DNA from: Aspergillus flavus | Lineage: Eukaryota > Ascomycota > Eurotiomycetes > Eurotiales > Aspergillaceae | Length of the DNA stretch: 64,000 bases | Assembly: GCF_009017415.1 (NCBI RefSeq) | Contig: NC_092409.1 | Span: 6,200,001 to 6,264,000 of the forward strand | Reading direction: 5' to 3' | Part shown: in pieces, positions 11,841 to 21,504 of the stretch | Numbering within the stretch: the first letter of the stretch is position 1 | Layout: each line of letters opens with the position of its first letter | Notes under the pieces: model-generated | Seen by the model: only the letters and a program-made list of their open reading frames with translations | Told to the model about the DNA's origin: nothing | Databases searched by the model: none | Made by a program: the position numbers and the translations under genes

Positions 11841-13589
11841 TTATGCATTTCGGTCCACTGCCCAGCTTTTTCGGACCTCATAATAACCCACTCCAATGAT
11901 CCACAGCGATAGCAGAACTAAAGCCTGCACAGGGGCGAAAATGGCTCCTCGGACCACCACAAACCCACTAACTATGGCAAAGGTGATGGGAATTATAATA
12001 GAGGGCTTGTAGGGGCGGCGCAGACATGGTTCTCGGAATCGCAAGATGATCGCCCCGAGGACAGTCAATAAGAAGAACGTGTACTCCCCCAGCCCATTAA
12101 AGGTCAGAAGCGCCCGAAAGTCCCCGAACAGAATGTAGAAGATAGGAAGCGCGGTAGACAAGACGATCGCATTGATCGGTGCGTCCGACTTCCCGCTCGA
12201 AGTCTCGGCATCGGACGGAAGTGAAGGGCCATTCTCAGCAGATGGAGACCTCAATCGTCCGATAATCCCTAGAAACCTAGGCAGCCAGTTTGAATTAGAC
12301 GCTGCGACGATCATGCGGCCAGCGACGAACGAATTTCCCAGCAAGGAGCCGGCTACTACAAGACAGATCAAGACCGCTGCGATAACGCCCGCTACTGGAC
12401 CTAAGAGATGGGTGATCGCAGTCTCACCTATAGTTAGACGCGAACATATGAAGCATAATACGGGGACATACCACTGCAACGCTATCTGTTGTTGACACTA
12501 CGCTCCACGGAAGAAGAATGTAGTATGCCGTATTAGCTGCGATAAAGCAAAGAATGACGATGGGAACTGCCATGTTAATGGCGAGTGGAAGCTGGGTGGC
12601 CGGTGCAGATAGCTCTGCTGTAACGTAGATAGCCTTTGCCAGGTTGTTAGTCCAAATATTTCCATTCTCAGTAGATTGGGGATACCTGCTTTGTCCCAGC
12701 CGGAGTACGCCCACAGTGCACCATAGAGGGCAGCTGAATAGTGACCGAGCATTTCCCATCCAGCCAGATCGCTCCAATGAATCTCTTTACCATCCGGAGC
12801 CAGGGTGTCGCGGTAGCCAAACCACGACTTGCTGTACCAATCCGTTGCTGGCCCGTCCCAGTGTGTACTTGACAAGTGGACAATCACTACCAGAAGGCCT
12901 GCAATCACGATGCCAGTGATCGTAACAAATTTTGTCGTCACGAAGAAACTGCTCAAACGTGTGCTCACTTTGGTACTGATTGAGTTGGCCACACCGATCG
13001 CGATCAACACCAGAATTGAGAGAAGCTTGTGTTGGATGGAAGCTGCCTGATCCGTTATCCCAGCAGCGGAGTAGATGCTTTCAATAAAAACAATGCTGAG
13101 GATGGCAAGCGTGGCCGGCATCACCGCGATGATCCAGGTCCACGCTGCCAGGAACCCGAAAATGTCGCCAAAAGCATACTGTAGATACGGCTGGACACCC
13201 CCTAGAAGTTGAGTAAGCTTCCCATAATTCTATTGACTAACTTGGTGTTAGAAGTATAGACCTTCACCGGAAATTGCTGTGCCGAGCTCGGCCATCGTGG
13301 TCGCCCCGGTCCAAGCCAGCAGTCCTCCCACGAGCCACACAATGAGAGCAGCGCCGGGTGATGGAACGTTGGTATCGATAGCACCGGGAGATGTGAAGAC
13401 TCCACTGCCGATCACAATACTGATGACGATGCCAAATGCTTCCACGGCCCCGAGATTCCGCCTGAACGTAGCGCGAGGCGCTGCATCCGACGCGCCCGTG
13501 GGCGCCACTATGGCTTCATAGCTTGGCTCTGGAGAATCGGCGAGTAATGGCCTTTCAAGGTCTTCTTGAGGCTCGGTGTGTGTGACCAT
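11841..13589 (-). CDS. APC-superfamily amino-acid permease (LAT type)
   Basis: Plasma-membrane transporter for amino acids, about 12 membrane segments. Four exons (13589-13262, 13201-12686, 12617-12472, 12422-11841) give 523 residues. The start at 13589 has a good context (CAACCATGG); a Met 16 codons upstream is possible. After an acidic cytosolic N-terminus, the first transmembrane segment carries the APC signature IVIGSGVFTSPG. The intron joins restore GEGGVQPYLQYAFGD and the membrane run ITHLLGPVAG. The second intron ends in a tandem ACAGCAG, so two acceptors 3 nt apart (12618 or 12615) are both in frame. Size and motifs fit the LAT/high-affinity methionine permease branch rather than the classical AAP family. 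The substrate is not readable from sequence. Confidence 0.9.
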
Positions 13590-14369
13590 GGTTGATGATG
13601 GTTTGTTGTGTTGAAGGTGGAAGATGGAGAGCTCCAACGAGAATTAGAAAACGGGGTAGAATCACGCAATCGGCGCTTCATCTCGCTTGCCCCGCTTCAG
13701 TTCGATGCAGAATCGCTTCATCCTGCGCTTAGCTCACAACGCCGGTCCGTTTGACAAGCGCCCATGAGGGCGACTTATAATTATACTAGCCTCGGTACTC
13801 CACCAGATCCAGTAATAAGCTTACTTGTTCCATATCAACGTTTAGCCCAGACATAGTAACTTGTAGAACTCTATGCGAAAGCCAAGAGTTGAACCAGATA
13901 TTAAAAAGATTCCAGATTTTAAAGGATTGTAAAAGAAATTACAAGGGGAGATAACAAGAAGAATAAGCAGAGCTCATCAGGAGTTTGTTGAAGTACCTTC
14001 CCGTCAGGGCTTCAGGGGGACCAAGGATACGGCGATGAATCTCAGCCGCCCCGTTGACACATTGCTTGCGCAGCAATATAGGGCCTCTATAATGTTATTG
14101 CCTTTAATTTGCGAGTGAGCTTCAACACAATTCACCCTTAAAGAGATGCCATGTAACCACTGGTGGCGGACACGGGATTGTACATCAGCGGTCCAACGAA
14201 GCCAGAAGTATAGGGTTCGGGCTTCTATTCAACTATCACTATTCAATTGAAAAGGGCAAGCTTCGATTTTGAACGGAGGACAAAGCGAAGAATGACAAGT
14301 TCCAAGTATCACGAAAAGATAGTCGCAATTCCTTAACATTCTAGATCGTTTAAAACATTCCTCCAACGC
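13590..14369. other. Spacer upstream of the permease gene
   Basis: Contains the presumed promoter of the minus-strand permease and the 3' side of the next minus-strand gene. No open frame of note. Confidence 0.5.
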
Positions 14370-14705
14370 CTACAATCGGCAGACGCAGTGTCCCCCATTC
14401 ACCAGGCAATTGCACGCGTGAAAAGGAACACAAATGCAATGTCCATTATAACAGCGTCCCACGCAAGTTCCCTGGAGCAGGACGTCTAGTCAGCAAATAG
14501 AGTACCCATTACCAGTACAGCAGTGGTAGAGATGAAGACTTGCCTTTGCCGACTCATCTATGAGAGGGTTTATCTGGTCGGTAGGGCTAATGGTATCCGA
14601 AACTGCAGCAGGGGAAACGAGATTCGGCATGGACGCAACGAGAGTAATCTGAGAGCATACGCCGATTATGGCCCAGAGGGTCACGTGAGCTTTAAGGAGG
14701 AACAT
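14370..14705 (-). CDS. Defensin-like secreted 8-cysteine peptide precursor
   Basis: Two exons (14705-14544 and 14471-14370) give 87 residues. Exon 1 encodes a signal peptide and an acidic, cysteine-poor pro-region. Exon 2 encodes the complete cysteine-rich peptide of 33 residues with spacing C-x3-C-x4-C-x-C-x5-C-x-C-x6-C-x-C. The intron (14472-14543) is GC-AG (AAAG/GCAAGT ... CTCCAG) with a TGCTGAC branch site. Phase 0 on both sides and the cysteine pattern support the join. If the intron is retained, translation ends early in a different short tail (HCCTGNGYSIC). The signal/acidic pro/Cys-core layout resembles fungal antimicrobial or effector peptides. No named family was recognised. Activity is inferred from form only. 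Confidence 0.72.
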
Positions 14706-16381
14706 ATTCGACCGAAATGGTGGAGATGTATATGTACGTGGATTTTTTCTTGACCGAAAATCAGAGGTTTTTGGGACATAGCATTGAGTAAGACGACAGT
14801 CAACGACGAGGAGGAGATATTTATCCCCATCTTGACCGTGGTGGAGTAGATCTTCTGGATTCTCAAGGCCATGGCATTATGTGTCACTTTATCCGGTCAT
14901 GATGCGAATACGTTGGTTACGGCCAGGCTCGATGCTCGGCTTTCCTTCTTCCAGACTATTCAGGTTTAACAGCAGCGTATTGCTCCTGTGGCCCGATGAA
15001 GGAAGCAAACGGGGCATTGGCTGTGTACCTATCGAAGTATATTCCCAATGGGTGATCAGTGGGAGAAGAAACAGATATCCGGTAAAATGTACGCACGAAT
15101 CTGTGGCTGCTGCTTGTCTCTTATGAGCTACCCAGTGGTAAACTGGCCAGCGCATGCATTGGCCTACTGTGTAGTAGGTCGATGCCATCCTGGTCAGTCA
15201 AGGAATAGTCATGTAACCCTGGAATCCAAGTGCCGTTTATTCCTTCCACTTCTTTGAGACATCACCGTGTGCCGTGCCGTATTCGTCACACCATACGCTC
15301 CGACAACCAACTTAATATGGGATAGGAAACAAGGAGGGTATGACTTGCCCCACGGCGGTTGAAGGTGTTGTGCAACCCATGGTCCTGATTATTTAAACGG
15401 GTCGATTCTTTACATACACCATCCCCCTTACACTGGGATATTGTACGACCTCACAGTTTCTATCATATACTATGGCCAAAACCTCCCTAGACATATAAGA
15501 CCAGGACAATTGGTGTCACCGTTGCAGTGCATATTCCATTGTCCGGCTTCATATTCTCCCACTCTACCGAGTTCAACATTGCGACGTGATGACAGGCAAT
15601 TCCTTCCATACATGAACTGGATGAGCGACCCTCTACCGGATGGGGCTTGCAAATTGTCCGGTGGCCCATGACCCACCATCAATGAGCCCAGGGTCCTTGA
15701 TTTACATATGCTTGTGACATAGAATCCACCGTGCGGGCACGTACATGTCCCCCAAATTCAATACCCATGCTAGTCGGTCCTCCTTCGAAGGGCTTATTAC
15801 CCAGGAGTTGATTGAGGGAGAGCCCAAAGAAGGCATCAGATCATCACCTGCGGATTCGACCTCGGCCGGAAGATCAACTGTACGACGTCAAAAGCTCCTC
15901 AAATAGTACTCGACTACCACTAGAAAGTAAGGCATGCACAGTGCGATTGAGGGAACACAGCCTCATTGTACTCGAGAAACAAATGCTTGACAGTCAACTA
16001 GCGGGTGATAATGAGCAAGGGAAAGTACTCATGTCAAACCCAGTCGAACCTTTTCCAACAATCAGGGATTAATGTTACGGGTAGATGTCAGATGTCACGT
16101 CCGACAAGTGAGTAACGGTGATACTATGAGGAGACAACAGAGTATCCATGGACGGATAGTATTTAGGACGATAGTACCTTTTTATGCACTTCTACAAGCC
16201 ATCCCCCGAACCACGACGGCGCATTTCAATTTGCATAAGCAAGTTCAACATGTGGGCATCTGAATATAGATACCAATACGATCAAAATGCGCAATATCAA
16301 TATTTCAAGGATTGAGAACCTTCAAAGACGGCGGTGACATTCAGTCTTGAAACCACTTGCGGGTAGCTTTATGCCGGTTAC
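14706..16381. other. Gene-poor spacer
   Basis: About 1.7 kb between two small secreted-protein loci. Open frames on both strands near 14880-15260 and 15440-15680 overlap each other and show no motif. I recognise nothing here. Confidence 0.45.
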
Positions 16382-16624
16382 ATGTATATCACGAGACCGT
16401 CTCAGGAAGTGGGAATTATGCATACAGGACATTGTCTACTAGGACTATCTGCTATTTGGGAATGGACTGCACCACTGACGCGCCATGTATATGTTAACAG
16501 TGATATAGAGTGCGGGCAAAAATGTGTAGACAAGATTCAGAAGCATGGGCAGACAACCTTTCTCCGACACATTCGATGCAAGCAGCAGGTCTGGAATTGT
16601 CTATGTGTCGGATACCGGGAGTAA
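16382..16624 (+). CDS. Candidate cysteine-rich exon (defensin-like spacing)
   Basis: Open frame whose last 40 residues read C-x3-C-x17-C-x6-C-x-C before a stop at 16622-16624. This resembles the C-x3-C ... C-x-C core of CSalphabeta peptides. The segment is directly preceded by a possible acceptor (TTAACAG near 16501), so the core may be a separate exon. No good signal-peptide exon was found upstream, and the in-frame N-terminus (MYITRPSQEV...) does not look like one. It could be a decayed copy of the neighbouring secreted-peptide genes. Weak call, included because of its position between two stronger genes of the same kind. Confidence 0.25.
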   Translation: MYITRPSQEVGIMHTGHCLLGLSAIWEWTAPLTRHVYVNSDIECGQKCVDKIQKHGQTTFLRHIRCKQQVWNCLCVGYRE

Positions 16625-17002
16625 TAAGACCATAATTTGGATATGGATGTCGCCGTGATTAATCCAAAACTGGATGGTTGTGATATTGACTTGCATTAAA
16701 TTCGTTTAAACATTTCCGAGCTGGCTAGAAGGCTGGGCAGATGAGCTGGGTTTAACCTACGCTCCAACCCCGGAGTTGAAGACTTTAGAGCTCCTGTATG
16801 TATCACAAAGATACTATGGACTGTGGGTTCGAGGATTTGTCACTTGATACTGGGATGGCCTATATTATCATCGGGACATAAATACGGATTGCTCCCCCTT
16901 CCCCTACCAGCAATACTTTACTTCCTGTCAGTACTGCTCGCCCGAGATACTCATTTGAGGACGAGGACCTCAAACATTACTTTCTATCACCGACCTCTTA
17001 CA

Positions 17003-17313
17003 ATGAAGCTTTCACTTATCCTCGCCGCTTGTGCCACTCTCGCCGCTGCCGCTGTGACGGAGTCCACGGCGTTCTTTGCGGCCACGGAAAACATGTCTTT
17101 CCCCAAAGATGTCTTCATCACTTCTCGTAAGTGCTCAAGGACTACGACTACTGTGCTGAGCTCGTACTAATATATACGATAGCCTCTGGATCATCCGCGG
17201 TGCAAGGGTGCGGGGGCCTGACCCAGGATCAATGCAGGAATATTTGTGGCCGACTTGCTTTCCGATGTTTTCGCTGCACATCCAATGCCTGCGAGTGTTC
17301 CAACAACTGCTGA
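17003..17313 (+). CDS. Secreted 8-cysteine peptide with CSalphabeta-like core
   Basis: Two exons (17003-17126, 17183-17313) give 84 residues; the 56-nt GT-AG intron has a TACTAAT branch site. The start at 17003 opens a textbook signal peptide (MKLSLILAACATLAAAAV). The mature C-terminal part has eight cysteines, including C-x3-C (QCRNIC) and C-x-C (CEC), the spacing that defines the cysteine-stabilised alpha-beta fold of defensins. Charge is slightly positive in the core (RLAFRCFR). The gene lies 2.3 kb from the 14.4-kb peptide gene and uses the same two-exon plan: signal/pro in exon 1, cysteine core in exon 2. Antimicrobial activity is a plausible inference; a host-interaction role is equally possible. 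Confidence 0.72.
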
Positions 17314-17593
17314 GCGAAGACAATGCGCTCTGGTGTCCCATTAACCTTGGGGACTACTAGTGAAGTTGAGATGTACTCAAGTCATCTGCACAAGTTGCGG
17401 TAGGCCTTTTGAACAAAGAGATTTTACGTAGTCCTTATATTCTTTGTTTTGTGTCTTTGTAAGTACTCAAACATGAATTTATCTTTACTGGCTTTCGCAA
17501 TGATTGGAGTATCACATCAATTACTTGTCATAGCCTTGTGATCGGAAAGTCTGTTGCAGTTATGACTTCCTTCACTCGTTGCTTAAGACTTAG

Positions 17594-17824
17594 ATATGCG
17601 ACGTGACGGACTTCATCCACAGTCATCCTGGAGGCTCGGATTTGTTGCAGGACGCTATTGGAAAGGATGCCACTGATCTCTTCAGCTCGTCTAAGCATTC
17701 TACAAATGCCCGCCTGTTGCTCTTGTCTATGCAAGTCGCGGTCGCCGAAACATCGTCGGCGTTCAAGGTAGAATGGTGGCAAGGCTTTGAGCGAGAAGAG
17801 TGGAATGTTAGCCCAGTGGATTGA
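17594..17824 (+). pseudogene. Cytochrome b5 heme-binding domain fragment
   Basis: The frame reads ICDVTDFIHSHPGGSDLL..., then GKDATDLF and KHSTNA. This is the cytochrome b5 fold with both heme-ligand histidines (HPGG and the later HS). The sequence opens right after a possible splice acceptor (CTTAG near 17593), but no upstream exon with the expected first b5 strands could be found. After the second His the similarity fades within about 30 residues and a stop follows. Best read as a truncated remnant of a b5-containing gene (desaturase, hydroxylase or small b5 protein); an undetected upstream exon would change this. Confidence 0.6.
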
Positions 17825-18301
17825 TGCTTTTCGTCCTGCCATACTAGTATCCTAGTAATATTGACATATTTCAGAATAGAATTCATTACATACCAAACCA
17901 ACTTTGCTATCAACAAGAATCCATATGACTGAGCCCTTTAAACCATTAACTAGCATCTCCCTCATGCTAGTACCGGTCTCGATAGCTATTACTTCTTTCA
18001 GTTCAAGGTAAGGGATCCCATATTTCCAACGGCCATGCGATGCGGAGATATTGCATTACGCGCTAATAGTATTACATAGTTGCGGTGGTTATTTGTACTG
18101 GATCAACTATCTTGAAGATTATGCCTGAATCTTGAATACTATAGACAAAAGATGCTATGATTACATTAGTTGCTAACTAAAATTATTTTAGATAAATTCG
18201 GGGTATAGTGCTTTTATCAAATGGAAAAAATTAAGACACCGTCTATGGCCCCCGTTCAAAAAGGGGTTAATAGGCGTGGAGTTTTATGTTGGTTTGTGAT
18301 G
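17825..18301. other. Intergenic
   Basis: AT-rich spacer between the b5 fragment and the 3' end of the MFS gene. Nothing recognised. Confidence 0.5.
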
Positions 18302-20215
18302 TTATTCCCTCAGGGGCCCATTGGTCTCGGCGGCAATTTCATTCTCGTCACTCATCGGCTCCTCGGCTTTCTCGTAGATGGGCGCATACTTGCTCTTCAT
18401 TCGCAGCCGCTTGCCGAAGAAGAAGAAAGCAACGGGAATGGGTACCAGGATCGCGGCCAGACAGCCGAGGAGCGTAGAGGCCCATTGGATCCCCATGTTG
18501 TTAAACATTTGACGAGAGAAGAGGGGGAAGCTGGACGCGACCAAGGAACGAACGAAGGTGTTGGCGGCGATGGCGGAGGCGGCGAACATCAAATACGTAT
18601 CAATGAGGTAGTTGAACAGCTGGATGAAGATGATCAGAAGCCCAAATCCGGTAAAGAGACCGCTCAGGGTCGGGACAATCCAGTGGATGCTATCAGTAAA
18701 GCCCGTCCAGCCGAACCAGAACAAGCCTGCGGCAAAGAGCGCTCCCGCGAGGATCACCGGCGGAAGACGCCATTCGGGAACGGGGATGCCCCCGTTGGCT
18801 TCGAGCTTTTTGTTGTACGATCCGCTGGATAGAATGATGTATCCCGCCGCAATAAACAAGCCCACGACCATGCCAAACAGGGGCAGTCCACCCACACCCG
18901 CGTTCATGCCGTGGACCCCTTGGAACACCAGCGTGTAGGCCGTCAGGAAACAGTAGAGCAAGCCATAGATGAAACTGAGGTAGACCGTCACGGCGAGGAT
19001 TAGGGGTTCGTTGATCAGCAACCGCAAGGGACGGGAGAAATTGTTGATGATCAGGTCTTTTAAGTCGACCTCGATCTCCTCCTGCTTGGCATGGATGCCC
19101 CAGTTCTTGGTGCGGCGGCGTAGTTCCGAGGCCTTGCTAATCAGGATGACGGGGGGATATGATTCCTTTAGGAAGAAGACGTTCAGGGCGAACGCAAAGA
19201 ACCCCATGAATGCCGGGATATACGCAGTGTACCGCCAGCCCAGATAGGACATATTGATAAACCCACCAATGAACGGCGCGATAAGTGGGCCTAAGAAAAC
19301 GGTGCTTGAGAAAACGGCAATGGCGACACCACGGGTGCGATTGTCGTAAATATCGGAGAAGACGGCGGCGACGACGGCCAGGGGACAACTGCCGAAGATA
19401 CCACAGAAGAAACGAGAGATCATGAGGGTTTGCAAGTCCTTCGCGACGGCAACAGCGATATTGAAGATACCAAATCCCATCATCGCAATGACGATGGGTA
19501 AGCGACGGCCTTGCAGTTCCGACATGGGGGCCCAGATCAAGGGTCCGGACGCATAACCGATGATGTACAGGGAACTCGACAGCGTGGAGACCTCGAGACC
19601 GACGCCGAACGCATTCGCGACACTTTTGCTGGAGGAGCTGAAGATGGCGGAGTCGAAGGTGGAGCAAATACTGGTAAAGGCGAGGATGGCACTAATATAG
19701 ACTCTACAAAACCAGATTAGCAACCGAAGAAAGGAAGCGCAAATGTGCCAGTGCCATAGTGCGACCTTATGGCGACCTCACTTGGAGGAATCAATCACTT
19801 ACTTTCTCTTCAAGGGCCAGTTCTGGGGGTATAAGGGATCGTCTTTCCCATCGAACTCCACTACGTAGTCCTCCCGTGCCGGTAAAGGGGGTGGATAGGG
19901 CTTTCCGGCGCCAAATGGGGGCAATGGAGCCTTGGAGGGATGAGACTTGACGCTTTCACCGACGGTGAGGGCATGTTGAAGGCGCTGGGTGTGAATGCGA
20001 CTCAGGGCATCCGAGGCCCTGGTGGTATGGCGTTCAAGATCAACTTCGGTGGCGCGCGAACGGAGGGTGTGCAACTGAGGATCATAATCCACGGAGCTGG
20101 TGGTGGAGGTCGAATCGGTTGTATCGGAAGTTGGGGGTCTCTCGGCGTAGTCGGAAGACTCCAATCGTTCTTTGCTCTGGGCCATGGCCTCGTCCCGATT
20201 CGGATCATAGACCAT
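18302..20215 (-). CDS. MFS transporter, DHA1 drug/polyamine:H+ antiporter type
   Basis: Two exons (20215-19803, 19703-18302; 99-nt intron, GTAAGT...TTGTAG) give 604 residues. A long hydrophilic N-terminus of about 140 residues ends in DPLYPQNWPLKRK, the DP-x-NW motif that precedes the first helix in fungal DHA1 pumps. Exon 2 then encodes 12 membrane segments, with MSELQGRRLPIV matching the loop 2-3 motif (G-x3-GRR) and RFFCGIFGSCPL matching the helix-4 motif. The large central loop between helices 6 and 7 and a charged C-terminal tail are typical. Closest in pattern to the FLR1/TPO-like pumps that export toxic compounds or polyamines. Substrate unknown. No biosynthetic cluster adjoins it. Confidence 0.92.
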
Positions 20216-21504
20216 CTTGACCGCCGGGGAGTGGGAGGAGTTTTGTTTCGCGCTGGACGTACACCAAGTTCGTCCGAAGCGGCCAGAAGATAAATAAATA
20301 GCACGACAAGAAAAATTTTTTTCGTTCTGCAGATTATGACGAAAAGTTCCTGCCTGTGGCTTAGAAATGATTCGAAATGGGGGAACCGTAACGAAGCTTT
20401 TTCTTCTTTTTTTTTTTTTTACTTTTCTATTACCCTTTTTTCAGTGGTGCCTGCCGACTTATCCGTTCCAGACCCACCGAAAGTGATGATGGTCTCTCTT
20501 TTCGCCTCCCAACTACCGACCCTTTTATTGATTTTCATTTCTTTTTTCTCCTTTTTGTTTCAGGGGCCATGGTTTTTCACGGATCGCAAAGAAGCTCGTG
20601 CACAAACCTTGCACATTGGGTGGAGGAGATCAGGCACGCATGTCCTCATGTTGAACAGTTTGTGGTTTTGAAGTTTTGGATCTTCGACTGTTTGCGGGGA
20701 CAAACTTTGATGTTGACGTCATTCATTTTTCTTCGGCATTCGGAAGATTTCCCGTGCCCCGTGGCTGATGATCTTCCCGGGCGGGATCTCCGAGATAATC
20801 ATTTATCACGCATCCAACAACCACGGGACCATCGTTGCTTAGCGGAGGATCCATGGAGTATCTGAAGTGCTTTGTTATTGGTTTACTCTTACTCCTGAAC
20901 TAAATATTTATGTACTAGTACTCATACAAGTAGATATACACAAGGTTGTACTTTATATCCCTCCGTAGATATATATCTCTCGACATCTCCTGGCATCCGT
21001 GGATCTACGAAGAAATACTTGACACCCGGCATGCTTCGGAATCGTTGATTATACGTGGATTCAACCAAGCCCCAGAATGACAGTACACAATGTTCTTAAC
21101 TAATGTGTATCCCTCTGCTGTTCATGGTACAATTGCCCATCATTCACGGTTGCTCTTTCCTATCCGGTAATCACGTGGCCCATCATTCCCGTGCAGGTCA
21201 CATGGAGTGCGGCATGATTGCAAGAATGCAGTGAACTTGACAACTACTACGCATGCCTATACCCAGGTCAAATAGTTACCGCGACAACACGTTGTCTCAT
21301 AGAGGTTCTAACAATGCAAGAAGAGCTAATATACAACGGCAGACAACAAACAGGAGACAAACGATGCAGGCGGGATACATGTCTATACGCGCGAAATACA
21401 GGTGGCCTTGAGAAGGAAGGCCGTGGAGGGCCCATTGATGTGACTAAGAATAAGCAACGGACAAAAGGCGGGAGGGGGGGACTACGGAGCATGAGACGAA
21501 TCGA
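20216..21504. other. Intergenic, MFS promoter side
   Basis: Includes the upstream region of the MFS gene, with CT-rich stretches and a 14-nt T run at 20407-20420. Several open frames overlap without motifs. I see no gene. Confidence 0.5.
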
